This document shows, piece after piece, positions 26,518 through 34,501 of a DNA stretch of 64,000 nt. The position numbers and the translations under genes are program-made. The notes under the pieces were generated by a model. That model did no database searches. It saw only the letters and a program-made list of their open reading frames with translations, and was not told the DNA's origin. Position 1 is the stretch's first letter; the number at the start of each line of letters is the position of its first letter. Source of the DNA: Hyphomicrobiales bacterium (GTDB lineage: Bacteria > Pseudomonadota > Alphaproteobacteria > Rhizobiales > Rhizobiaceae); the NCBI GenBank assembly GCA_900466475.1, contig UBMI01000032.1, forward strand, positions 1 to 64,000, in the 5' to 3' direction.

Positions 26518-27237
26518 TCAAGCGTCCTCGGGCTCCGCCTCGGCCTTGCGGCCTTTGAAACCCTTCGCCAGAAGGAACATCTCGACCGATTCGGCACGAG
26601 ATGACGCAGGCTTGACGTGCACGACCTGGCGGAAATGCTGCTTCAGCATGGCGAGCAGATCTCGCTCGGTGCCGCCTTGGAAGGTTTTGGCGAGGAAGTG
26701 CCCGCCCTCCCCAAGCACCTCGACGGCAAAGTGCGCTGCGACCTCACAAAGGTGCATGGTGCGCAGGTGATCGGTGCGGTGATGGCCGGTCGTGGGCGCC
26801 GCCATGTCAGAGAGCACCAGATCCGGCGTACCGCCAACGGCTTCCATCAGCTTTTCCGGGGCCGTCGGATCAAGGAAGTCGAGCTGCAGTACCGTGACGC
26901 CGGGAAGCTGCGTCATTTCCAGAAAGTCGATTGCGGCGACGCGGATATCCTCATCCGTCGATCCGGTCACTTTTGCGGCGATCTGCGACCAACTGCCGGG
27001 AGCGGCCCCGAGGTCGATGATGCGCCTTGCGCCCTTCAGGATGTTGTATTTCTCATCGATCTCCAGCAGCTTGAAGGCCGCGCGGGCGCGATAGCCTTCC
27101 AGCTGGGCGCGCTGCACATAGGGATCGTTGATATGGCGCTCCAGCCACTGGCGTGAGGAGGCCTTGAGCTTCTTCTTCTTGACGCGTTGGCCGAGCTTGC
27201 GGCCGGTGCGGCTTCCCGCAATCGTTGGCTTGGTCAT
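26518..27237 (-). CDS. rlmE: 23S rRNA 2'-O-ribose U2552 methyltransferase RlmE (FtsJ/RrmJ)
   Basis: A 239-residue Rossmann methyltransferase. The cofactor loop IIDLGAAPGSWSQIA is at 73-87 and the K-D-K-E catalytic tetrad is readable as Lys56, Asp144, Lys184 and Glu219. A basic N-terminal segment (GRKLGQRVKKKKLKASSRQW) is typical of alphaproteobacterial forms. It follows the Ppx/GppA gene with only two bases between stop and start, so both are read from one message. Confidence 0.95.
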   Translation of the reverse strand: MTKPTIAGSRTGRKLGQRVKKKKLKASSRQWLERHINDPYVQRAQLEGYRARAAFKLLEIDEKYNILKGARRIIDLGAAPGSWSQIAAKVTGSTDEDIRVAAIDFLEMTQLPGVTVLQLDFLDPTAPEKLMEAVGGTPDLVLSDMAAPTTGHHRTDHLRTMHLCEVAAHFAVEVLGEGGHFLAKTFQGGTERDLLAMLKQHFRQVVHVKPASSRAESVEMFLLAKGFKGRKAEAEPEDA

Positions 27238-27239
27238 GC

Positions 27240-28793
27240 CTACCCCTTGTTTCCCCGCTGGCCGCGGCGGTTGCGATGCCGCCGCCAGACGCCGTCATCG
27301 GCCATCATGTCGGTGAGCAGGCCTTCCCTCAAGCCGCGATCTGCCACACGCATGCGCGGGCTCGGCCAACGGCGGCGGATCGCCTCCAGAATGGCGCAGC
27401 CGGCAAGCACCAGATCGGCGCGATCCGGCCCTATGCAGGGATTGGCGGCGCGGCTTTCGAAATTCCAGGAGAGAAGCTTCGCCTGCATGGCGGAAACCTC
27501 ATCATCCGACAGCCATATGCCATCGACCTTGCGGCGGTCGTAACGCGGCAGGTCGAGATGCACGCCGGCAAGCGTCGTCACTGTGCCTGAGGTGCCAATC
27601 AGATGGAAATCGCCATCTTCGGCAATCTCGATCTCGGGGCAATCGAAACTCGACAGCATGCCCGCAACCTCGCTCACCATGCCCTCGAAAACATCGGGCG
27701 TCACATCCCGGCCACCGTGCCGTTCCGACAGGGTGACGACGCCGACGGGCAGCGAGGTCCAGTGGGTGATGTGATTGGCAAGGCGGGCGAAGCGGTTATC
27801 GCCGATGCGGATGACGGCAATTTCCGAGGAACCGCCGCCGATATCAAAGAGGACGACGGAGCGCGTCTCGCGGCCGACCAGAGAGGAGCAGCCGGAAACA
27901 GCAAGCCGCGCCTCGGTTTCGCGATCGATGATCTCGAGCTCCAGTCCAGTCTCGACTACAACGCGCTGCAGGAACTCCTCGCCGTTGGCCGCCTGGCGGC
28001 AGGCCTCGGTCGCAATCAGCCGCATACGGCGGATCTCGCGGTTCCGGAGCTTGGAGGCGCAGATTCTGAGCGCATCGACGGCCCTTTCCATCGCCTCGTC
28101 GGACAGCCTGCCGCTGGCGGCAAGCCCCTCGCCAAGGCGCACGATACGGGAAAAGGCATCCACGACGCGGAACTGGCCGGGGCGCGTCGGCTGGGCGATC
28201 AGCAGGCGGCAATTGTTGGTGCCGAGATCGAGCGCGGCATAGAGCTCGTCCGGCCAGGGATGTTCACCCCCTGCCCGCCCCTCTTCATGACCTGGATGAC
28301 GGTCCCTGCGATTCGCCGCTTCACCATCGCGCATCTCGCGCGGCAGAGGACGCGACGGCGCTTCAGCGCGATGTTCGGGCCTTGCGGACGGCGTCGGCTG
28401 CACGGGAGCGAGCGGCCTACCCTGCAGGCCGCGCTTGCTGCGATGCTTGCGTCGGTTACGCCGGCTGGAGGACGAATCACCATCCGGCCGCGGACCATGG
28501 CCTTGACTGACGGCCTGAACCACAGGCTCCGGCTGGACGACAGTATCGGATTGGGATGCGCCACGCCCACCACGACGACGGCGTTTCCGCTTGCGGGCCG
28601 GGCTTTCGGCGTCTTCCTTCGGGCGCGCTGCCTCCCCGGCGTGGCCGGAGAGATCATGCGAAGCGGGATGAGCGGCGCCGCGGGATTGCCCGCCACGCTT
28701 GCCCTTGCGACGCCTGGACTTCTTGCCGTCCTTGCGCCCTGCCGCCGACGCCCCGTCAAATTGCGGCTTCACGCCGCCTTCGGGGTCTTCCAC
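27240..28793 (-). CDS. Ppx/GppA exopolyphosphatase-family protein with basic N-terminal extension
   Basis: About 517 residues. From residue 183 on it is a Ppx/GppA phosphatase of the ASKHA fold: LYAALDLGTNNCRLLIA, VVLFDIGGGSSEIAVI and LIGTSGTVTTLAGVHL. The family hydrolyses polyphosphate or pppGpp. The first 180 residues are disordered and very basic, with KSRRRKGKRGGQSRG, RKRKRRRRGGRG and RRNRRKHRSKRG tracts. I prefer the GTG at 28793 (VEDPEGGVKPQ); an ATG at 28847 adds a Cys/Trp-rich segment that looks non-native. It is translationally coupled to rlmE, so a ribosome- or RNA-linked role is an attractive inference. Confidence 0.85.
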   Translation of the reverse strand: MEDPEGGVKPQFDGASAAGRKDGKKSRRRKGKRGGQSRGAAHPASHDLSGHAGEAARPKEDAESPARKRKRRRRGGRGASQSDTVVQPEPVVQAVSQGHGPRPDGDSSSSRRNRRKHRSKRGLQGRPLAPVQPTPSARPEHRAEAPSRPLPREMRDGEAANRRDRHPGHEEGRAGGEHPWPDELYAALDLGTNNCRLLIAQPTRPGQFRVVDAFSRIVRLGEGLAASGRLSDEAMERAVDALRICASKLRNREIRRMRLIATEACRQAANGEEFLQRVVVETGLELEIIDRETEARLAVSGCSSLVGRETRSVVLFDIGGGSSEIAVIRIGDNRFARLANHITHWTSLPVGVVTLSERHGGRDVTPDVFEGMVSEVAGMLSSFDCPEIEIAEDGDFHLIGTSGTVTTLAGVHLDLPRYDRRKVDGIWLSDDEVSAMQAKLLSWNFESRAANPCIGPDRADLVLAGCAILEAIRRRWPSPRMRVADRGLREGLLTDMMADDGVWRRHRNRRGQRGNKG

Positions 28794-29039
28794 GTTCGTT
28801 TTCCATCGCGCCGCGCAAGTCCAGAAAGGTATGCAGCAGGCGCTCATTCGATTTTTGCGTTGGCGCGAAGATATCAGCGAGTGGCGAAATCACCAAATTC
28901 TTTTTGATTCCGGATTTTAACCACCTGATTTTCACCCGCCGTGGAGGGATCGAATTTTTTCAAAACGGGTATTTGCATTCGGCGTCGTTTTGGTTATAAG
29001 CGCCGCACAGCAGCCAAGCCATGCTTCGGCAGCGCCTGC

Positions 29040-29113
29040 TGGGGAATAGTTCAATGGTAGAACGACGGACTCTGACTCCGTTAATCTTGGTTCGAGTCCA
29101 GGTTCCCCAGCCA
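29040..29113 (+). tRNA. tRNA-Gln (anticodon CTG)
   Basis: A complete cloverleaf: acceptor TGGGGAA/TTCCCCA, anticodon stem ACGGA/TCCGT with loop CTCTGAC (anticodon CUG), T-loop GGTTCGAGTCC, discriminator G and an encoded CCA. It reads CAG codons. Confidence 0.95.
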
Positions 29114-29246
29114 AAATTTCTCTCCCGCTAAACTCTGCGATCTTCAGTTCATAACTTTTCTGCGCCCAATTTGCGCCAACCGCAGTAGCAAAACCTCAAC
29201 CTTCCGCCGCTAGAATCACCCCAGCTCCCTGGAGACGATTCGAGCC

Positions 29247-29804
29247 ATGAAGACCTTTTCTGCGATATTGCTGGCGGCACTTCTCCTTCCGGCCACCGCC
29301 CGAAGCGAGACGGCCCAGAGCGAGACGGAATGGATGGGCGAGGCGCGACAGTGGTCGGTCGGGTTCGTCGGTGAGAAACCATCTTATTGCCGGCTGGTCT
29401 GGAACAACGAGCTCGGCAAGACGGTCGAATTCCGCCAGAGCCTCGATAGTGCCATGTGGCTGGTTTCGAAGGATGGCTGGGATATTCCCGAGGGCACGAC
29501 GACCAAGGTGACGCTCATCGGCTATTCCGGCACCAAGGCTGTTGCGGCCGAAGCCTTCGACAGCAAAACGCTTCGCATCCTGCCGGCAACCGAGAAGACG
29601 GGCGTGGCTCAGATCAAGAAGGTCCTGAAGAATTCCTTTGTCGGCACGCCGGATATGGAGCTGGATTTTGCCGGAAATGAAGAGCCTTGGGTGGTGCCTT
29701 TCTCGCGGTTGCAACAGATGTATACGACCTATGTCAACTGCCTGAACCGCCTCGTCCCGGTCAATCAGGCCAGCCAGGTTTCGGACAAGACACAGCCGTT
29801 CTAG
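29247..29804 (+). CDS. Secreted protein of unknown function
   Basis: A 185-residue protein with a Sec signal peptide (MKTFSAILLAALLLPATARS, cleavage likely after ARS near residue 20). The mature part has two cysteines (YCRL near 48 and NCLNR near 166) that could bridge. No domain recognised. It lies alone between tRNA-Gln and another secreted unknown, with a dispersed repeat after its stop. Function unknown. Confidence 0.7.
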   Translation: MKTFSAILLAALLLPATARSETAQSETEWMGEARQWSVGFVGEKPSYCRLVWNNELGKTVEFRQSLDSAMWLVSKDGWDIPEGTTTKVTLIGYSGTKAVAAEAFDSKTLRILPATEKTGVAQIKKVLKNSFVGTPDMELDFAGNEEPWVVPFSRLQQMYTTYVNCLNRLVPVNQASQVSDKTQPF

Positions 29805-29851
29805 AGCGCGTAGCGATCACGCGGATTCGCTTGCCAGGCTTTACCTCGTCA

Positions 29852-29892
29852 TCTCCCCCGCAAAACCGCCGAACACTTTTGCGCGATGTGCT
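29852..29892. repeat. Dispersed intergenic hairpin repeat, copy 5
   Basis: CGCAAAACCGCCGAACACTT then TTGCGCGATG matches copy 4 at 23369-23406 with few changes. The segment before it, from 29802 (TAGAGCGCGTAGCGATCACG), resembles another short sequence often found after rhizobial stop codons, so the spacer 29805-30036 seems made of repeat remnants; I see no gene in it. Confidence 0.55.
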
Positions 29893-30036
29893 TTCGATGC
29901 CCGCGTTCTGCGTCGCCACGCCGCAGCAGCGCGCCACAAATTCGGCCTGCGCCACAATGATCCTCACCGTCGTGCCCGCTGCACTTGGTTCGTGCGGACA
30001 GTTGGATTGGTGTTCTTCCCATCTCAGGAGGCCCTT

Positions 30037-30684
30037 ATGCAAAGGCTTCGTATCGCATTTCTCATGAGCGCCGCGGCAATCGCCGCCGCGCTTACCGGCC
30101 CGGCTGTGGCCGAGAGCCTCGATCACAAATCACCCGATACCCATGTCCTCGTCGTGCGATTACCCGATGGTTCGCTCGAGCGCATTCGCTACGCCGGTGA
30201 CCGACCGCCGCAAATCCGGTTCGACAGTGAGCCGGATTCGGGCCTTTTCGATCCCTTCTGGCCTTCCGCTCCCTTTGCCGATCTGGACCGAATATCCGCG
30301 GCCATGGACCGCCAGGCTGCCGCGATGATGCAACAGGCAGACAGCATGATGCGGACATCGCCGGGCAATCAGACTGATGTCGACCTCAATGGGCTGCCGG
30401 CCGGCATGCAGGGCTATTCGATGGTTTCGACGATGTCCGGCAACGGCGTCTGCACCCGCAGCGTCCGTTACTTCGGCGGCGCTGACGGCAAACCGCATGT
30501 CGAGAGCAGCATGTCCGGGAATTGCTCGGCCGGCAAGGCAGCGGGCGCACCCTTGCCCGCCAAGGCGCAGCGACCGACCCTGAAGCCGAAAACCTCTGGT
30601 GTCATCGAGGTCAACGCTCAGCCGCCGGAATCGGATGGCGGCGCATTACGGACAAATCTTCTGCTTGCCAGCACGGCGAATTGA
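30037..30684 (+). CDS. Secreted protein of unknown function
   Basis: A 215-residue protein with a signal peptide (MQRLRIAFLMSAAAIAAALT, then GPAVAES). The ATG at 30037 has CAGGAGG upstream, a strong site; a frame from 29992 lacks one. The mature part has a Met/Gln/Asp-rich helix (DRISAAMDRQAAAMMQQADSMM) and a small Gly/Ser/Cys segment (MSGNGVCTRSVRYFGG, MSGNCSAGK) with two cysteines. I do not recognise it. It converges with the anti-sigma gene. Confidence 0.7.
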   Translation: MQRLRIAFLMSAAAIAAALTGPAVAESLDHKSPDTHVLVVRLPDGSLERIRYAGDRPPQIRFDSEPDSGLFDPFWPSAPFADLDRISAAMDRQAAAMMQQADSMMRTSPGNQTDVDLNGLPAGMQGYSMVSTMSGNGVCTRSVRYFGGADGKPHVESSMSGNCSAGKAAGAPLPAKAQRPTLKPKTSGVIEVNAQPPESDGGALRTNLLLASTAN

Positions 30685-30715
30685 CGGATGACGGCCAGAA
30701 GCCGTCAGCTGCTCG

Positions 30716-31510
30716 TCAGACGGAAATCTTGCTCCGTACCGCATCGGCGATCTCGGTCATGCGGTCGACAGGTGCGTGGCCAATGAGCATGAAGGCATGG
30801 GTGGCGTTCGCCCAATAGACGACATTCATGCCCTTGCGGCCTTCGATATCGGGGGCCTTGGGGCCGCCGTCGGAGGCGACGATGCAGAGCGCCATTGGGC
30901 CGGTCTCGGGATCCAGATAGGCGATCTGGGCGAGCGGCTTGCCATCATATTGCAGGATCTGGGCGCGCTTGAAATCGATATCCGGCAGGGCGACCTGCTC
31001 CGGCGAGAGTTGCAGGCCGAGGTTGCCGTCCAGGCTGGCGAGCTGCGCTGCCTGCACATCTCTGGCCGGAACGGGACCGGCGAGCGTTTGAGGCGTATAG
31101 AGCGAGATATATTCGGCAACGACGGCGCGCCATTCGCTGTTTTCATCCTTACGCGAGAAACTTGCCCCGACACCGATCATGGCGCGGTCGACGGCGACGC
31201 CGGCAACGACCGAAGCGGCAAGCGCGCCGAGAAAGCCTCGACGGCTCACGAAGGCAGCCGGCCTTGCAGGTCGGGCGGCGGGAATGGCTGATAACATGGC
31301 TACGAGCCTTGCCCGCGGAGCGGCATCGAGCAGCGGCGCAAAGGCTTGCTTGTAAGGCAGGCTTGCCCGCGCCAGGAATTCCAGCCGTTCGACGACAGCC
31401 TCGTCTTTCTCGACCATGGCCTCGATGCGGGCAGCTTCTTCAGGCCCAAGTTCACCGTCGATGAAGGCGGTCAGTTCCTCGTCGGAGGGCATTGAGTGCT
31501 TCGTGTTCAT
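30716..31510 (-). CDS. Membrane anti-sigma factor of the adjacent ECF sigma
   Basis: A 264-residue protein. The N-terminal part (SDEELTAFIDGELGPEEAARIEAMVEKD) is the helical anti-sigma domain of the FecR/RskA-like type, though it lacks the zinc-binding HxxxCxxC. A single membrane helix lies near residues 93-112 (FLGALAASVVAGVAVDRAMI), preceded by SRRGF. The rest (about 150 residues) should be periplasmic. Its ATG follows the sigma-factor stop with no bases between (TGA then ATG), so the pair is translationally coupled. It should hold the sigma factor at the membrane until a signal releases it. Confidence 0.85.
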   Translation of the reverse strand: MNTKHSMPSDEELTAFIDGELGPEEAARIEAMVEKDEAVVERLEFLARASLPYKQAFAPLLDAAPRARLVAMLSAIPAARPARPAAFVSRRGFLGALAASVVAGVAVDRAMIGVGASFSRKDENSEWRAVVAEYISLYTPQTLAGPVPARDVQAAQLASLDGNLGLQLSPEQVALPDIDFKRAQILQYDGKPLAQIAYLDPETGPMALCIVASDGGPKAPDIEGRKGMNVVYWANATHAFMLIGHAPVDRMTEIADAVRSKISV

Positions 31511-32113
31511 TCAAATCCCCCCTGCCGGTACGGCCTCGGAGAGCTTCGCGCGGGCAGCTGCCAGCCGGCTCATCACGGTGCCGATCGGAACATCGAGTAT
31601 GGCGGCGACCTCGCGGTAGGAAAGCCCTTCCACATAGGCGAGGAAAACCGCCGAACGCTGCGCCTCGGGCAGCGCGTTCACCTGTTTCAAAACCTGGTTC
31701 GCCATGACATGCGTTTCGGTGTCGCGGGCGCCGTCAAAGGTGAGCGCCTCGTCGGCATCGACGAACCCTTGACCCTGTCGCACGCGACGGGCGCGGATTT
31801 CATTCAGCCAGATCGAATGCAGGATCGAAAACAGCCAGCGGTCGAGCCTTGTGCCTGCTACGAACTGATCGACCCGCTCCAGTGCGCGAACACAGGTTGC
31901 CTGCACGAGATCGTCAGCCACGTCGCGCTGATGCGAAAGGACGAAACCATAGCGCCACAGACGGTCGAGATGTTCCGCCAGGCCGCTCCTGATATCCGCT
32001 TCGCTCGCGATGGTCGCCTCCGCGCTGACTGGCTGTTTCAGAAGCGCCGGTCGGACCGGCGATTCTGTTCTGGCGCGACTATAGGCAGGAAATGTGGTAT
32101 GTGCGACCGACAT
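31511..32113 (-). CDS. ECF RNA polymerase sigma factor
   Basis: A 200-residue ECF sigma factor. Region 2 is visible as RYGFVLSHQRDVADDLVQATCVRALERVDQF, and region 4 as LPEAQRSAVFLAYVEGLSYREVAAILDVPIGTVMSRLAAAR. I start at the ATG at 32113; a TTG at 32134 is an alternative. It is downstream of a TPR protein (49 bases) and coupled to its anti-sigma. It is not EcfG/RpoE2: no NepR/PhyR partner is here. Targets unknown; the divergent polyketide operon on the other side of the TPR gene is one candidate. Confidence 0.92.
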   Translation of the reverse strand: MSVAHTTFPAYSRARTESPVRPALLKQPVSAEATIASEADIRSGLAEHLDRLWRYGFVLSHQRDVADDLVQATCVRALERVDQFVAGTRLDRWLFSILHSIWLNEIRARRVRQGQGFVDADEALTFDGARDTETHVMANQVLKQVNALPEAQRSAVFLAYVEGLSYREVAAILDVPIGTVMSRLAAARAKLSEAVPAGGI

Positions 32114-32162
32114 CCGGAAATACCCTTCAATCAACCTTGCCTCTCTCCTGCCTCGCGCAAGC

Positions 32163-32699
32163 TCAGATCTTCGACGGATCGATGATGGCAGCGTTGAGGT
32201 CCTGATATTCCTCGCATCCGGTGCCGCAGATCGCCTTGATTGTCGTCAGTTGCTCCTTGGCTAGGTCGAGCTCACCCTTGATGACATAGGCTTCGCCGAG
32301 ATATTCGCGGACCTTGGCATATTGGGGATCGAGCTTCACCGACTGCAGATAGTAGGAGATGCCCTCGTCCGTGCGGCCGAGCTTGCGGGTGGCATAACCG
32401 CGATAGTTCAGCCATTCGGCGTTGTTCTTGTCCTGGACCGTGTCGAGCATGGCGAGCGCTTCTTCATAGCGGCCGGCCTTGGCGAGCGAGTAGGCGTAAT
32501 CGGTACGGTTGTCGTCCGTTACGTTGGCGCTCTGCTGCTTGACGCATTTCTTTGCCTTCTTGTCGTAGATCTCGCCCTTCTTGCAGACCGGCATGGTGCT
32601 GCTGTCGTCGCCGATCGCGAAGACGGGGCCGGAGAACACAGAAGCGGCAATGCAGCTGCCGAGCACGAGGGAAGCAATGCGGACAGTCTTGGTCGTCAT
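32163..32699 (-). CDS. Exported TPR-repeat protein
   Basis: A 178-residue protein with a signal peptide (MTTKTVRIASLVLGSCIAASVF, cut after FSGPVFA). A short Cys pair (VCKKGEIYDKKAKKCV) follows, then about three tetratricopeptide repeats (DYAYSLAKAGRYEEALAMLD, WLNYRGYATRKLGRTDEGISYY, REYLGEAYVIKGELDLAKEQ), and a second Cys pair near the end (CGTGCEEY). The ATG at 32699 has GAGGAG upstream. It is first in an operon with the ECF sigma and anti-sigma, so it may be a periplasmic protein-binding partner in that signalling unit. Confidence 0.82.
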   Translation of the reverse strand: MTTKTVRIASLVLGSCIAASVFSGPVFAIGDDSSTMPVCKKGEIYDKKAKKCVKQQSANVTDDNRTDYAYSLAKAGRYEEALAMLDTVQDKNNAEWLNYRGYATRKLGRTDEGISYYLQSVKLDPQYAKVREYLGEAYVIKGELDLAKEQLTTIKAICGTGCEEYQDLNAAIIDPSKI

Positions 32700-32842
32700 G
32701 GGATAACTCCTCGGAAAATGACGTTGCGAGGAGTGAACACCGCTGCCAGCAGCTTTATTCGGCGTCTCCAGAATTTTTCGGATCACTGCTTCGTGAAATG
32801 CATCAAGTCGAATAAACTCGCCAGCCGGCGTGTTTTCCGCTT

Positions 32843-32856
32843 GTTCCGCCGGGAAC
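32843..32856. promoter_or_regulatory. Inverted GGAAC pair in the divergent spacer
   Basis: GTTCC-GCCG-GGAAC lies between the TPR-sigma operon and the polyketide synthase. GGAAC is the usual -35 core of ECF promoters, here in both directions. A leftward GGAAC with a -10 about 16-17 bases on is possible for the sigma operon; the rightward copy is too close to the synthase start to serve as its -35. Tentative. Confidence 0.25.
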
Positions 32857-32872
32857 GACCAAGGAGAATATT

Positions 32873-33925
32873 GTGTCGCAATCCGTTAGACTCTTAAGTC
32901 TTGTCACCGCAGTTCCAGACCATATCATCCCGCAGAGCCAGGCTGCCGAGGCCTCGGCCCGCCTGTTTGCCGACCGCTTCAAGGAATTCCGTCACCTCGC
33001 GCGCGTCTTCGAGAATGCCGGCATCGCAAAGCGTCATGCCGCCCGCCCCCTCTCCTGGTTCGAAGAGACGCATGGCTGGCAAGACAGGATGGAAGCCTAT
33101 GAAGAGGTCGCCGGTGCGCTGTTCGTTGCAACGGCAAAGCGCGCGCTTGATCAGGCCGGGCTAACCGTCGATCAGGTCGATTGCGTGGTGACGGTCTCCT
33201 CCACTGGCATTACTACACCCAGTCTCGATGCACGGCTCGCCGGCCGGCTCGGGTTTCGCGCGGATATCGAGCGCGTGCCCGTCTTCGGTCTCGGCTGCGC
33301 TGCCGGCGTTTCCGGTTTCGGCATCGCCTCGCGGCTGGCGCGCAGCCGCCCGGGTGCCGTCGTGCTCTTCGTCGCCATCGAGCTTTGCACGCTCGCCTTC
33401 CGTCTGGACGAGCTGACCAAACCGAACATCATCGCCACAGCGCTTTTCGGCGATGGGGCGGCAGCCTGCGTGCTGCGATCGGGCGAAGGCGGCGTGGCGG
33501 AAGTGGAATCGGCCGGCGATCACCTGTTTCCCGATACGCTCGATATCATGGGCTGGAAGATCGACGATACCGGGCTCGGCATCCTGCTGGCGCAGGGACT
33601 ACCGCCTTTCGCAGAAAAGGAACTCGGCCCGGCAATCGATGGCATTCTGGCGCGCAGCGGGCTAAAGCGCGGCGATATCGACCGTTTCATCTGTCACCCC
33701 GGCGGCACCAAGGTGCTGACTGCGATGGAGAGCACGCTTTCGATGGCGCCCGATACGCTCGACATCGAGCGTTCGGTGCTTGCAGATTACGGCAACATGT
33801 CCTCGCCGACAGTGCTCTTCGTTCTGGAGCGCGCTATCAACAAAGGCCTGCCTGACCGGGCGGCGATGATCGCCATGGGGCCAGGATTTACAGCAAGCTG
33901 CGTAACATTACGGAGGGTCGCATGA
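32873..33925 (+). CDS. Type III polyketide synthase (chalcone/stilbene synthase family)
   Basis: A 350-residue thiolase-fold enzyme. The catalytic triad of type III polyketide synthases is readable: Cys142 in GLGCAAGVSG, His275 in CHPGGTK, Asn308 in DYGNMSSPT. Related bacterial enzymes condense long-chain acyl-CoA with malonyl-CoA to alkylpyrones or alkylresorcinols. Start is GTG at 32873 after AAGGAG. It overlaps the methyltransferase-like gene by ATGA. That pairing, as in bpsA-bpsB or srsA-srsB, supports a methylated membrane phenolic/pyrone product; the product here is inferred, not shown. Confidence 0.92.
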   Translation: MSQSVRLLSLVTAVPDHIIPQSQAAEASARLFADRFKEFRHLARVFENAGIAKRHAARPLSWFEETHGWQDRMEAYEEVAGALFVATAKRALDQAGLTVDQVDCVVTVSSTGITTPSLDARLAGRLGFRADIERVPVFGLGCAAGVSGFGIASRLARSRPGAVVLFVAIELCTLAFRLDELTKPNIIATALFGDGAAACVLRSGEGGVAEVESAGDHLFPDTLDIMGWKIDDTGLGILLAQGLPPFAEKELGPAIDGILARSGLKRGDIDRFICHPGGTKVLTAMESTLSMAPDTLDIERSVLADYGNMSSPTVLFVLERAINKGLPDRAAMIAMGPGFTASCVTLRRVA

Positions 33926-34425
33926 TGTGGCCTTCCATCGCTCTCCTGACCTTCGTGACCGCCCAGAGGCTCTTCGAACTCGTCATAGCGCGCCGAAACA
34001 CGATGGCACTCTTTGCAAGGGGAGCGCGCGAGATCGCGCCCGACCATTACCCCTATATGGTGGCGCTCCATACGGGCTGGCTCGTCGGGCTCTGGATGCT
34101 GGCGGCGGGACAGCCGATCCAGCTCTTCTGGTTCTGTGTTTTCATGCTGCTGCAGGTGTTGCGGCTATGGGTGCTGGCGACGCTCCGAGAGCGCTGGACG
34201 ACGCGCATCATCATCCTGCCTGGCGCCCCGCTCGTCGAAGGCGGCCCCTACCGCTTCTTCAAACACCCGAACTACATGATCGTGACAGGCGAGATCGCAG
34301 CCCTGCCTCTTGCCTTCGGCATGCCGTTTTATGCGCTGGTCTTTTCACTCCTCAATGCCGCCATCCTGACGGTGCGCATCAGGGCTGAAAATGCCGCACT
34401 GAAAAGCGCAATGATTTTGAAATGA
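33922..34425 (+). CDS. Isoprenylcysteine carboxyl methyltransferase-like membrane protein
   Basis: A 167-residue membrane protein with about four helices and the family signature GGPYRFFKHPNYMIVTGEI near residues 109-127. In type III polyketide synthase operons such proteins methylate or otherwise modify the lipid product rather than proteins. The ATG overlaps the synthase stop (ATGA), so both are made together. Confidence 0.88.
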   Translation: MMWPSIALLTFVTAQRLFELVIARRNTMALFARGAREIAPDHYPYMVALHTGWLVGLWMLAAGQPIQLFWFCVFMLLQVLRLWVLATLRERWTTRIIILPGAPLVEGGPYRFFKHPNYMIVTGEIAALPLAFGMPFYALVFSLLNAAILTVRIRAENAALKSAMILK

Positions 34426-34501
34426 AATGCGATTTTTCGTTTGCGCCGCCGCATCGAGATGGGCATTTTAGCTCTCAAAATGCAGTGGAATGCAGGCGAA
34501 A

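Noticed and set aside
31511..32699. EcfG general-stress system (EcfG-NepR-PhyR)
   Set aside because: The anti-sigma has a membrane helix and a periplasmic domain, there is no NepR or PhyR gene, and a TPR protein occupies the neighbouring place.
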